A stretch of DNA of 64,000 bases, taken from positions 1 to 64,000 of the forward strand of contig CAYORM010000011.1 in the NCBI GenBank assembly GCA_964406375.1. Reading direction: 5' to 3'. This DNA comes from CAYORM01 sp964406375 (GTDB taxonomy: Bacteria; Pseudomonadota; Alphaproteobacteria; DSM-16000; Inquilinaceae). The position numbers and the translations under genes are program-made. Under the pieces are notes generated by a model, which had not been told where the DNA came from, searched no databases, and saw only the letters and a program-made list of their open reading frames with translations. Positions 38,101 through 45,700 of this stretch are shown piece after piece; position 1 is the stretch's first letter; every line of letters starts with the position of its first letter.

Positions 38101-38686
38101 GGATCAGCCCGATCAGCTGCGCGGCCAGTTCGCGGATGGGCAGGACGAGATCGGCAAGGCCCGCAGCAGCGGGGCTGCCTGGCATCGCTTGGTACGTCGC
38201 CTCGTCCGGATCCTGTGCCAGGATGATGCCGCCCGCCTCCCTGATCGCCCGGGCACCGAGCGCCCCGTCCGAACCCGCGCCGGTCAGGATGACGGCGACG
38301 CCGTCACCCTGCGCGGCGAGTGCGCGGAAGAACCGGTCGATGGGCTGGCGCCGGCCCTCGTCCCCGGCGCTGGCGACCGCCGACAGATGGCTGCCCGACA
38401 GCTCCAGATGACGGTCGGGCGGGACGAGGTAGATCCGGTCCGGCAGCAGCGGCTCACGCTCGCCGAGCTGCACCACCGGCATGGTGGTGCTGGAGGCGAG
38501 GAGCGCGGGGAGATTGCCGTGAGCGTCCGGACCGAGAGGGGCGATCACGACGAAGACGGCACCAGTCGTCGCGGGAAGGAGATCGAACAGGCCTCGCAGT
38601 GCCTGCACGCGGTCGGCCGAAGCGCCGATCCCGACGATGACCGGCGCCGGCCAGGCGCCTTCTGTTCCCCCGTCCCCACCGGCCAA
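35174..38686 (-). CDS. CheB-CheR-PAS-HWE hybrid sensor histidine kinase
   Basis: The 1170-residue protein has, in order: a CheB methylesterase-like domain (about 14-190), a CheR methyltransferase domain (about 225-475; VPGCATGEEAYSIAILLIEE, ISCRNLLIYFDR), a linker, a long coiled coil rich in EELRAANEELQSINEE repeats (about 640-725), two PAS domains (about 725-960) and an HWE kinase with His978 in LTHRVKNTLA and N-box HELATNAAKYGSLS. The CheB serine is kept (GIGASADR, Ser23) and so is SDGALG. The usual QH of the catalytic histidine reads AP, so the esterase is probably inactive. It starts with TTG after GGGAG. Likely a soluble sensor coupled to the overlapping receiver gene. Confidence 0.93.
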   Translation of the reverse strand: MAGGDGGTEGAWPAPVIVGIGASADRVQALRGLFDLLPATTGAVFVVIAPLGPDAHGNLPALLASSTTMPVVQLGEREPLLPDRIYLVPPDRHLELSGSHLSAVASAGDEGRRQPIDRFFRALAAQGDGVAVILTGAGSDGALGARAIREAGGIILAQDPDEATYQAMPGSPAAAGLADLVLPIRELAAQLIGLIRGRGRGLHPAGAGADEELVRQVLAHLRADTGHDFSRYKRSTVLRRIARRMQVTRSETLNAYLAVLRERAEETQALLGDLLISVTAFFRDRDAFETLKAQVLPQLFRHRAPGASIRIWVPGCATGEEAYSIAILLIEEAVRHGARPHIQILASDLDARALAIARDGIFPPAIEADVGEERLQRFFRREANGFRVCQEVRDLVLFTRHDLLKDPPFTRLDLISCRNLLIYFDRGLQEQVLGTFHYALNPGGVLMLGTSETAENPPGLFTPVDRPARIYRSVPHQGERPRLSPRLMGIRQEPAPPQGPQPGPGSAVDEAATHRRAIDTGAPPSILVDEAHRVLHLSEHAGRFIEPSGGPLNSDLIALVRSELRFELRSALHRAFDQHLPTLSLPIPVRFDGGVHRVLLHVQPIPDRSGRDRPAALVTFLEGAAVEEDSPGTGPRESGAEAVRRLTEELALTQARLRTVREESEAANEELRAANEELQSINEEYRSTSEELETSKEELQSINEELQTVNGELKLKLEAVSRAHSDLQNLMAATDVGTLFLDSALRIKRFTDRLRELFSVTPSDEGRPITDFAHRLDYDGLVADARGVLATLAPIRREIRSRNGGRWYEVRLRPYRTLDDKIDGVVVTFVDVTERRQVEEALRASQQQLQQQKALVELSRAPIFVWDFDGGIVEWNRGSEELYGYTRTEALGRRKEQLLKTEVPGSSFEALCAALETHGSWTGELRQTTKSGRSLVVESRIEMEYIDGRRLVLESTRDVTDKNEWERRQQLLLGELTHRVKNTLAVVQSIAQQTLRSAPSGEEFVERFSGRLAALASAHGLLVQSDWKGADFRALAENQLAPHISENRERLRLNGGPVVLAATLATPVGLVLHELATNAAKYGSLSVPGGQVALEWTVLPGTRDADPQILHITWAETGGPPPVEGAAAGFGTILIERGIPEARVTRAFRPTGLVCTFEIPLRQDAGDGSA

Positions 38687-38881
38687 GGTGACGCTCCCGA
38701 CATCCGTTGCCTATTCCTATCCGAAGGGCTGACAGCCGCACAACGAACCGCGCAGGCGGGCTTGGGGTTTCCGCCCGCGCCGGGCGCCCCGGCCATCGCC
38801 CCAGACAAGCGCAGCGGACGACAGAATGAATGCCGGAACTGCCCGTCGTCGCGGTAGAAAGCCGACGATGGGAGGTGCCGG

Positions 38882-40384
38882 GTGGACGAGTACGACATCG
38901 CGATCATTGGCGGCGGGATCAACGGGGTGGGCATCGCGCGCGATGCCGCCGGCCGTGGCCTGTCCGTCCATCTCTGCGAGCAGGGCGATCTCGCCTCGGG
39001 AACCTCGTCCGCCGCGACCAAGCTGATCCATGGCGGGCTGCGCTATCTCGAGCATCGCGAGTTCCGCCTGGTGCGCCATGCGCTGCAGGAGCGCGAGGTA
39101 CTGTGGGGGATCGCGCCGCACATCATCCGGCCGCTGCGCTTCGTGCTGCCGCATCATCGCGGGCTGCGGCCGGCTTGGCTGCTGCGGCTCGGGCTTTTCC
39201 TTTACGACCATATCGGCGGCCGCAAGCTGCTGCCGGCGACAAGCACGCTCGACCTCTCCCGCCATGCGGCGGGGGCGCCGCTGAAGCCGGGCCTGTTCGC
39301 GCGGGGCTTCGAATATTCCGATTGCTGGGTGGAGGATGCCCGCCTCGTGGTGCTGAATGCGCGCGACGCCGTCGAGCGCGGCGCCCGGTTCGTGACGCGA
39401 ACGGCAGCAACCGCCGCCCGGCGCGAGGACGATGGCTGGCGGATCGAGCTCGAGGACCGGCGCGACGGCGCCAGGACGGCCATCCGTGCTCGGATCCTGG
39501 TGAATGCCGCCGGCCCCTGGGCCGGGCGGGTCCTCGACCGGGTTCTCGGCATGCGGGGGGCCAAGCGCATCCGGCTCGTCCAGGGCTCGCACATCGTGGT
39601 GCCGCGGCTTTACGACCACGACCGATGCTACATCTTCCAGAACGCCGACGGCCGGATCGTCTTTGCGATCCCCTATGAGGATGATTTCGCGCTGATCGGC
39701 ACGACCGACCGCGACTATGAAGGCGATCCGGGCGCGGTCACGGCGACCGAGGAAGAGGTCGCCTATCTCTGCGAGGCGGTCTCGACCTATTTCGCCCGCC
39801 CGGTCCGGCCGACCGATGTCGTCTGGCGGTATGCCGGCGTGCGGCCGCTGGTCGAGGATGGCGCCAAGGAGGCGCAGGCCGCGACGCGCGACTATGTGCT
39901 CGAACTCGACGGCTCCGGCCCGCCCCTGCTGTCGGTCCTGGGCGGCAAGCTGACCACCTACCGCCGGCTGGCCGAAGACGCGATGGCGCTGCTGGAGCCG
40001 CATTTGCCGCCAGCCGCGCGCGGCCGCCGATCCTGGACCGGGACGGAGCCGCTACCCGGCGGTGACTTCCCGCGCGGCGGCACGCAGGTGCTCGCGGCCT
40101 CCCTGAAGGCAGATCATCCCTGGCTCGATCCCGAGCATGCACGCCGCCTTGCCCGGCTTTACGGCACCCGCGCCACGCGCATCCTCGCTGGCGCTGGCGG
40201 CGCCGGGGGACTGGGACGTGCCTTCGGCGCGTCGCTGACCGAGGCCGAGCTCGACTATCTGATGCGCGAGGAATGGGCCGAGACGGCCGAGGACGTCGTC
40301 TGGCGCCGCAGCAAGCTGGGGCTGCGGCTGACACCCGGCGAGATCGAAGCGATCGACGCCCATATGAGCGCCGCCCGCCGCTGA
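38882..40384 (+). CDS. glpD: Glycerol-3-phosphate dehydrogenase (FAD, aerobic)
   Basis: GlpD oxidises glycerol-3-phosphate to dihydroxyacetone phosphate at the inner membrane and passes electrons to ubiquinone. The 500-residue protein has FAD motif IIGGGINGVGIARDAAGRG (about 8-26), SGTSSAATKLIHGGLRYLE, and the GGKLTTYRRLAEDA and DFALIGTTDRDYEG regions. It starts with GTG after GGGAGGTG. No glycerol uptake genes are nearby; it lies at the left edge of the catabolic island and is divergent from the hybrid kinase. Confidence 0.96.
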   Translation: MDEYDIAIIGGGINGVGIARDAAGRGLSVHLCEQGDLASGTSSAATKLIHGGLRYLEHREFRLVRHALQEREVLWGIAPHIIRPLRFVLPHHRGLRPAWLLRLGLFLYDHIGGRKLLPATSTLDLSRHAAGAPLKPGLFARGFEYSDCWVEDARLVVLNARDAVERGARFVTRTAATAARREDDGWRIELEDRRDGARTAIRARILVNAAGPWAGRVLDRVLGMRGAKRIRLVQGSHIVVPRLYDHDRCYIFQNADGRIVFAIPYEDDFALIGTTDRDYEGDPGAVTATEEEVAYLCEAVSTYFARPVRPTDVVWRYAGVRPLVEDGAKEAQAATRDYVLELDGSGPPLLSVLGGKLTTYRRLAEDAMALLEPHLPPAARGRRSWTGTEPLPGGDFPRGGTQVLAASLKADHPWLDPEHARRLARLYGTRATRILAGAGGAGGLGRAFGASLTEAELDYLMREEWAETAEDVVWRRSKLGLRLTPGEIEAIDAHMSAARR

Positions 40385-40397
40385 AGGGCCGGCGGGA

Positions 40398-41378
40398 TCA
40401 GTCGCCGGCCGCCACCATCTCGAGGACACGCCCGCCGGCCGGTCGCGGGGCGGCTGGGCGCGGGGTGGCGGCACAGCCCGCGATGGGCTTCGTCGTCTCG
40501 GTGATCAGGCTGCGTGCTGCGGCGAAGAAGGCCGAGATCTGCTGCACCTCGCGCCGTGCCTTGAGCGCGATGAGATAGGCATGGGTGTAGACCTTGTGAT
40601 CGGAGAGCCGGAAGGAGCGCAGATGCGGCTCCGGCCGGAACTCCGATTCCGAGATGATCCCGATGCCCAGCCCTTCGGCGACCGCCTCGCGCACCGCATC
40701 GCGCGAGACCTCCATCACGATCTTCGGTTTGACCGAATGGCGCACCAGCATCTCCTCAAGGGCGCGCCGCGTCATCGAGCCCGGCTCGCGCATCACCAGC
40801 CGCTGGCCGTCGAGCTGGTGCAGCGGCAGGCTCTTCTTGTCGGCCCAGGGATGGTCGGCATTCACGAAGAAGATCACCTCATGCGTGCCGAGATGGAGCG
40901 ACGTCATGCGCGGATCGGATCCGTGCCAGCCGACGACCGCGACATCGAGCGTCAGGTCTAGGATGCTCTGCACGACGGCGTCGGAATTGTTGCTGTCGAT
41001 CGTCACCTGCACGAGCGGATGGCGCCGGTTAAAGGCGGCGAGCAGCTTCATCACGAAGCTTGCACCGACGGTGCCGATCCGGAGCCGGCCGCCGAGCTCG
41101 TTCCGCGTCGACCGCAGCATCTCCACCGCCTCCTCCTCGAGCTGGAAGATCTGGTGGACGATGTTGAACAGGGCGCGGCCGGTGTCGGTCAGCTCGAGCC
41201 CGCGCGGCTTGCGCAGGAACAGCTCGACATTATAGGCGCGCTCCAGCGCCCGGACCTGCACGGTGAGCGTCGGCTGCCCGATGTTCAGGACCTTGGCAGC
41301 CTTGGTGAAGCTCATCTCCTGCGCCACCGCGTAGAACGAACGCAGCTGGCTGAAGTTGACGAACGGCAGACTTCCCAT
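40398..41378 (-). CDS. LysR family transcriptional regulator, last gene of Moc-like operon
   Basis: The 326-residue protein has a LysR HTH (LRSFYAVAQEMSFTKAAKVL, GQPTLTVQVRALE, about residues 8-65) and a periplasmic-binding-like effector domain (from RLRIGTVGASFVMK). It is transcribed 26 bases after the alpha/beta hydrolase gene, in the same direction, so it probably belongs to the operon that begins at 52720 and may tune it. LysR genes are more often divergent from their targets, so this placement is slightly unusual. The GGGGAGGG site fixes the start at 41378. Confidence 0.92.
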   Translation of the reverse strand: MGSLPFVNFSQLRSFYAVAQEMSFTKAAKVLNIGQPTLTVQVRALERAYNVELFLRKPRGLELTDTGRALFNIVHQIFQLEEEAVEMLRSTRNELGGRLRIGTVGASFVMKLLAAFNRRHPLVQVTIDSNNSDAVVQSILDLTLDVAVVGWHGSDPRMTSLHLGTHEVIFFVNADHPWADKKSLPLHQLDGQRLVMREPGSMTRRALEEMLVRHSVKPKIVMEVSRDAVREAVAEGLGIGIISESEFRPEPHLRSFRLSDHKVYTHAYLIALKARREVQQISAFFAAARSLITETTKPIAGCAATPRPAAPRPAGGRVLEMVAAGD

Positions 41379-41404
41379 GGTCCCTCCCCGGCCCGGCCGA
41401 CGGT

Positions 41405-42271
41405 TCACGGCCCTCCGGCCGTCATTTTCTCCGAGAACGCGGCGAGCACCGCGCTCTCGCTCTGAGCCAGTTCCAGAAGGACGTTATAGTGATTGCGGCC
41501 GGGCACCGGCAGCAGTTCGGCGAGAGCGCCGCCTTTCCGCCAGTGATCGGTCTGGCGCTCTGCCTGGAGGCGGAACGGCGCGGTCTCCTGCGCGCCATAG
41601 GCGGCGATCAACCACCCGCTGCCAGGCGGCTGCAGCAGCGGGCTGAGCGCCTCGGCGCCCGCCGCATCGAGGCCGAGATCGCGGTTGATCGAGGTGCTGA
41701 GGATCGGCCGCAGGTCGAAGATGCCGCTGAGGCACAGGCATCCGGCCACCGGCACGGGAGCGACGTCGCCCGTGCCGATGCCGGCCGCAAGCGCAGCGGC
41801 GAGATGACCGCCGGCTGAATGTCCCGCGAGGTAGAGCGGCCCGGTCCCGGCGCCGTGCCGCCGCCCTTCCGCGCGCAGCCAGTGCAGCGCCCGGGTGAGC
41901 CCGCCGAGGATGCGCGCCAGCGGGGCGGCGGGGGCAAGCGGATAGCCCAGCACCGCGACAGAGACCCCGCGATCAAGCAGCGCTGGCGCGACGAAGGCGT
42001 AGGCGCTGCGCTCCTGGCTGCGCCAGTAGCCGCCGTGGATGAAGGCGACGACCGGTGCCTCGGCCGGCCCGGGGAAGAGATCGAGCCGTTCGCGCGGGTC
42101 GCTCCCATAGGCGAGGTCGCAGACCACCGGCCGCTCCGACCGCGCTCGCCGACTAAGGGCCGCGATCGTCTCGTAGACCTCTATCCGCTCCGGATACCGG
42201 TCGCCGAAGACGAAATCCGGCTCGATCGCCGGATCGACGGCGGCGTGCGGGGAGAGATCGGCGCCGGTCAT
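41405..42271 (-). CDS. Alpha/beta hydrolase, kynurenine-formamidase-like esterase
   Basis: The 288-residue protein has the oxyanion motif FIHGGYWRSQERS (about residue 79) and the nucleophile elbow AGHSAGGHLAAALA; GRNHYN carries the likely histidine. This HGGYW branch includes aryl formamidases and other small esterases. In this operon it follows a class III ADH-like gene (gap 13 bases), so it could hydrolyse an S-formyl thiol ester, the job fghA does in the other formaldehyde locus. That role is inferred from context; the sequence is not an esterase-D type FGH. Confidence 0.85.
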   Translation of the reverse strand: MTGADLSPHAAVDPAIEPDFVFGDRYPERIEVYETIAALSRRARSERPVVCDLAYGSDPRERLDLFPGPAEAPVVAFIHGGYWRSQERSAYAFVAPALLDRGVSVAVLGYPLAPAAPLARILGGLTRALHWLRAEGRRHGAGTGPLYLAGHSAGGHLAAALAAGIGTGDVAPVPVAGCLCLSGIFDLRPILSTSINRDLGLDAAGAEALSPLLQPPGSGWLIAAYGAQETAPFRLQAERQTDHWRKGGALAELLPVPGRNHYNVLLELAQSESAVLAAFSEKMTAGGP

Positions 42272-42284
42272 GGATGCAGCGCCG

Positions 42285-43397
42285 TCATTCGAAGCGGACG
42301 ACCGAGCGGACGCTCTCACCGGAGGCCATCAGCTCGAAGCCGCGATTGATCTCCGGGAGCGTCAACCGGTGGGTGATCAGCGGATCGATCGCGAGCGCAC
42401 CATCCATGTAAAGATCGACGAAGCGGCCGAGGCCCGAACGCCCCTTCACGCCGCCGAAATAGCTGCCCTTCACCGTCCGGCCGTAGCGGGCGAGCACCGG
42501 CGGGAAGGAAAGCTCCGCCCCCTTGGGCTCGACGCCGAGCAGCACGCAGGTGCCCCAGCCGACCCGACAGCTGTCGAGTGCCTGGCGCATCACCGCGATG
42601 ATGCCGGTACACTCGAACGCGGCATCGACGCCGCCATCGGACAGATCGCGCACCGCCTCGAGCACCTGCGCGCCGCCGATGCGGGCGTCGATGAAATCGG
42701 TCATGCCGAGGCGCTCGGCGATCGCCCGCTTCCCCGGATTGGGATCGACGCCGATGATGCGCGAGGCGCCGGCGATGCGGGCGCCCTGCACCACGTTCAC
42801 GCCAATGCCACCGAGGCCGAAGACGGCGACGGTGTCGCCGGGCCGCGTATCGGCGAGCGCCGCGCCCACCCCCGTCGTGACACCGCAGCCCAGCAGGCAG
42901 ACGGTGTCGAGCGGCGCGTCGGGCCGGATCTTCGCCAGGGCGATCTCCGGCACGACGGTGTAGCGGGAGAAGGTCGAGGTGCCCATGAAGTGGTAGACCG
43001 GCTCGCCACCGAACGAGAAGCGCGAGGATCCGTCGGGCATCACGCCGCGATCGCGCGTCGGCCGGATCGACCAGCAGAGATTGGTGCGGCCACTGCGGCA
43101 CATGCCGCAGCTCCCGCATTCGGCGCCATAGAGCGGGATGACATGGTCGCCCACCGCGAGCGACGTCACCTCTGGCCCGATCTCGACCACCCGGCCCGCC
43201 CCCTCATGGCCGAGGATCGCCGGATAGCGGCAGGACGGATTGCCGCCGTCGAAGGCGGTGGTGTCGGTATGGCACAAGCCCGTCGCGACGATCTCGACGA
43301 GCACCTCGCCCGCGCGCGGCGGCTCGACCGACACCGTCTCGATCGACAGCGCCTCGCCCGGGGCGAACAGGATCGCCGCTTGGCTCTCCAGCATCAT
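42285..43397 (-). CDS. Class III alcohol dehydrogenase-like enzyme with altered glutathione site
   Basis: The 370-residue zinc MDR matches the canonical frmA over its full length: zinc ligands GLCHTDT, GHEGAG, structural cysteines AECGSCGMCRSGRTNLC, VMPDGSSRF and GLGGIGVNVVQGA. The loop that in frmA reads [10 protein letters not shown] reads FDGGNPSCRY, so the Asp and Glu that help hold glutathione are missing, while the arginines (SIRPTRDRG, C-terminal VRSVVRF) remain. It may use another thiol or a different alcohol. The ferredoxin reductase and oxygenase genes upstream suggest that it oxidises formaldehyde released by demethylation. Confidence 0.9.
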   Translation of the reverse strand: MMLESQAAILFAPGEALSIETVSVEPPRAGEVLVEIVATGLCHTDTTAFDGGNPSCRYPAILGHEGAGRVVEIGPEVTSLAVGDHVIPLYGAECGSCGMCRSGRTNLCWSIRPTRDRGVMPDGSSRFSFGGEPVYHFMGTSTFSRYTVVPEIALAKIRPDAPLDTVCLLGCGVTTGVGAALADTRPGDTVAVFGLGGIGVNVVQGARIAGASRIIGVDPNPGKRAIAERLGMTDFIDARIGGAQVLEAVRDLSDGGVDAAFECTGIIAVMRQALDSCRVGWGTCVLLGVEPKGAELSFPPVLARYGRTVKGSYFGGVKGRSGLGRFVDLYMDGALAIDPLITHRLTLPEINRGFELMASGESVRSVVRFE

Positions 43398-43407
43398 GTC
43401 CTCTCCG

Positions 43408-44634
43408 TCACGCCCGCGGCAGTCGCGCCGACCGGTCGGCGAGCCGCGCCGGATCGACCGGCGTGCCCGCCTGGATCAGGCGCCGCGCGATCCGCATGTC
43501 GCGCCCGCAATCGACACCGATGGCGGCGCGGATGACCGGGCCGCCGAGATAGAAGGCGAGATAGCCGGGCTCGTCCGGCAGGCCGCGCTCGACGAGCGTC
43601 AGCGTCTCGTCCGGAAGGCCGGCGATCTGGATGTTGCGGCCGTACTGGTCGGTCCAGAACCAGGGCGCCTCCCGCTCCGGCGCGGGTCCGCCGGTGATCG
43701 TGGCGGCGACGCGCGTCGCCTGATCGATGGCGTTGCGCCAGGATTCAAGTCGCCGGTCGATGCCCGACGCCGCATCGACCACGCGTGCGACATCGCCAAT
43801 CGCGAAGATCGACGGATCGGCGGTGCGGCAGTCGGCATCGACGACGATACCGTCACGGACCGCGAGCCCGGCCTCGTGGGCGAGCTCCACATTCGGTACT
43901 GAGCCGATCCCGATCACGGCGAGATCGGCGGCGATCTCGGCACCGTCGGAGAGTGCGATCGCGATGCCGCCATCCGCATCACGGATCGCCGTGACGGCGC
44001 AGCCGCAGCGGATCTCGACCGATGAGGCGCGGTGCTGCGCGGCGAGCCAGTCGGCGAAATGCCCGGGCAGCAGCCGGGCCAGCGGTCGCGGCGCCAGCTC
44101 GATGACGGTGACCTCGGCGCCGAGCGCCCGCGCGCTCGCCGCCACCTCGAGACCGATGAAGCCCGCGCCGATGGCGACCAGCCGGCTTCCCGGCGCGAGA
44201 TTGCGGCGAAGCCGGTCCGCATCGGCCAGAGTGCGCAGCATGTGCACGCGCGGATGATCGGCGCCGGGCACGCCGAGCCGCCGCGGACGGACGCCGGTGG
44301 CGATGACCAGCGCGTCGTAATCGAGGCTCGCTCCGTCGGAGAGCAGCACCCGGCGCGCGGCACGGTCGATCGACACCGCCCGCACGCCGAGCCGCAGCCC
44401 GACATCGAGTGCCGCCCAGCGCTCCGGCGGGCACAGATGCACCGCCTCGGGTGCCATCCGCCCGGTGAGCACGTCCTTGGACAGCGGCGGCCGCTCGTAG
44501 GGCGGGACCGGCTCCTCCCCGATGATCGTCAGCGGGCCGCGATGGCCCGCGTCGCGCAGGGCGGTCGCGGCGACGCCGCCGGCATGACCGCCGCCGATGA
44601 CGAGGATGCGTTCCGGCTGCACGGCGTCCGTCAA
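43408..44634 (-). CDS. FAD-dependent ferredoxin reductase, MocF-like
   Basis: The 408-residue protein is of the putidaredoxin/rhodocoxin reductase type: FAD motif ILVIGGGHAGGVAA near the start, PPYERPPLSK, NAD motif VAIGAGFIGLEVAASARALG and the FAD-closing IFAIGDVA. It should move electrons from NAD(P)H to the Rieske ferredoxin encoded at the head of the operon. The TTG at 44634 overlaps the stop of the desaturase-like gene (TTGA); a GTG at 44622 is the alternative start. The link to MocF of rhizopine catabolism rests on gene partnership. Confidence 0.88.
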   Translation of the reverse strand: MTDAVQPERILVIGGGHAGGVAATALRDAGHRGPLTIIGEEPVPPYERPPLSKDVLTGRMAPEAVHLCPPERWAALDVGLRLGVRAVSIDRAARRVLLSDGASLDYDALVIATGVRPRRLGVPGADHPRVHMLRTLADADRLRRNLAPGSRLVAIGAGFIGLEVAASARALGAEVTVIELAPRPLARLLPGHFADWLAAQHRASSVEIRCGCAVTAIRDADGGIAIALSDGAEIAADLAVIGIGSVPNVELAHEAGLAVRDGIVVDADCRTADPSIFAIGDVARVVDAASGIDRRLESWRNAIDQATRVAATITGGPAPEREAPWFWTDQYGRNIQIAGLPDETLTLVERGLPDEPGYLAFYLGGPVIRAAIGVDCGRDMRIARRLIQAGTPVDPARLADRSARLPRA

Positions 44635-45620
44635 TCCGCCGCCAGAACGCGGGCCCGCTTGCCCTCGAAGATGGCGCGCAGGATCTGCCAATGGACGCTG
44701 AGATACCCCGAGCCGACGCAGGTCAGATGGCTGCGCACCTCGCCATGCAGCTCGCCCAGCCGGTGGAACGGCACGGAGGAGGCGAGGTGGTGCTCGGCGT
44801 GGAAGGGCATGTTCCAGTACAGCGTCCGGAAGGCGCGGCCGGCGAGCGTGGTGCGGGTGTTGGCGAGAAGGTTCGGGCTCTCCTCGGCGCCGGTATGCTC
44901 GGCCATCCGGATGGCGCGCAGCACCGGCTCACCCAGCATCCGCGGCACGACCCAGTAGATCAGCGCGGCGAGGCTGCCGGTCGCGACCGAAACGGCGGCG
45001 ACGGCCACGTAGAACAGCAGGATCAGCCTGATCTCCCGGGCGACGCGCCCCGTCTCGCTCTCCGGGATGAAGCTGCGCTCGGTGGCGGTGAACCGGCCGG
45101 TCGCGCCGCGCCACAGCGTGCCCAGCAGCTTCGGCCAGAAGGAGGCGCCGAGGATGAGGGCGAGGTATTCGCGCACGCTGCGCGGGAACGGCACGATGTC
45201 GGGGTCGAGCGATTCGTGCTGGGTGTAGGTGTGATGCGCGCTGTGGCGGTACTTGAAGTAGAGGAAGGGCCGCTGCGTCAGTGCCCCGACCACGTATCCC
45301 ACGGCCGAATTCAGCCAACGGGACCGGAACGCCGTGCCATGCGAGCATTCGTGCAGTGGCGCGAACAGCAGCACGATCACCGTCCCGTGGACGAGCCATG
45401 CCGGGATGAGCAGCCAGCTTCCCAACGCGAAATGGACGAGCGTGCCGGTCGCAACCAGCGCCAGCACGTGGATCACGAGATGGATCAGGCCGGGTGCATC
45501 GCGCCGCTCGCGCAGCGCCTTCAGTCTCTTGCGCGAGATGACTTCGCTGCCGCGCAACGGCCAAACCTCGCTGCCGATACCGCCGAGCCCGGCGTAGCTG
45601 GCGAGATTGTTCTCGGTCAT
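44631..45620 (-). CDS. Membrane diiron oxygenase of the fatty acid desaturase superfamily, MocD-like
   Basis: The 329-residue protein has two to four transmembrane segments and the three histidine boxes that hold a diiron centre: HECSH (90-94), HSAHH (126-130) and HAEHH (274-278). By superfamily it could be a desaturase, hydroxylase or demethylase. The ferredoxin reductase gene follows with overlap, and a Rieske ferredoxin and sugar importer are in the same operon, so an O-demethylating or hydroxylating role on a polar substrate fits better than lipid desaturation. GAGGAGG precedes the ATG. Confidence 0.88.
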   Translation of the reverse strand: MTENNLASYAGLGGIGSEVWPLRGSEVISRKRLKALRERRDAPGLIHLVIHVLALVATGTLVHFALGSWLLIPAWLVHGTVIVLLFAPLHECSHGTAFRSRWLNSAVGYVVGALTQRPFLYFKYRHSAHHTYTQHESLDPDIVPFPRSVREYLALILGASFWPKLLGTLWRGATGRFTATERSFIPESETGRVAREIRLILLFYVAVAAVSVATGSLAALIYWVVPRMLGEPVLRAIRMAEHTGAEESPNLLANTRTTLAGRAFRTLYWNMPFHAEHHLASSVPFHRLGELHGEVRSHLTCVGSGYLSVHWQILRAIFEGKRARVLAAD

Positions 45621-45700
45621 GGAAGCCTCCTCAGGGGAACCAGGCTGCCGGGAGGATGGGGAGCGACCCTGGACGTGGCCAATTCAATAACGCGATGAGG

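Noticed and set aside
44631..45620. Simple lipid desaturase annotation for the three-histidine-box protein
   Set aside because: Not excluded by its motifs, but the operon with Rieske ferredoxin, ferredoxin reductase, sugar importer and kinase makes a polar-substrate oxygenase more likely.
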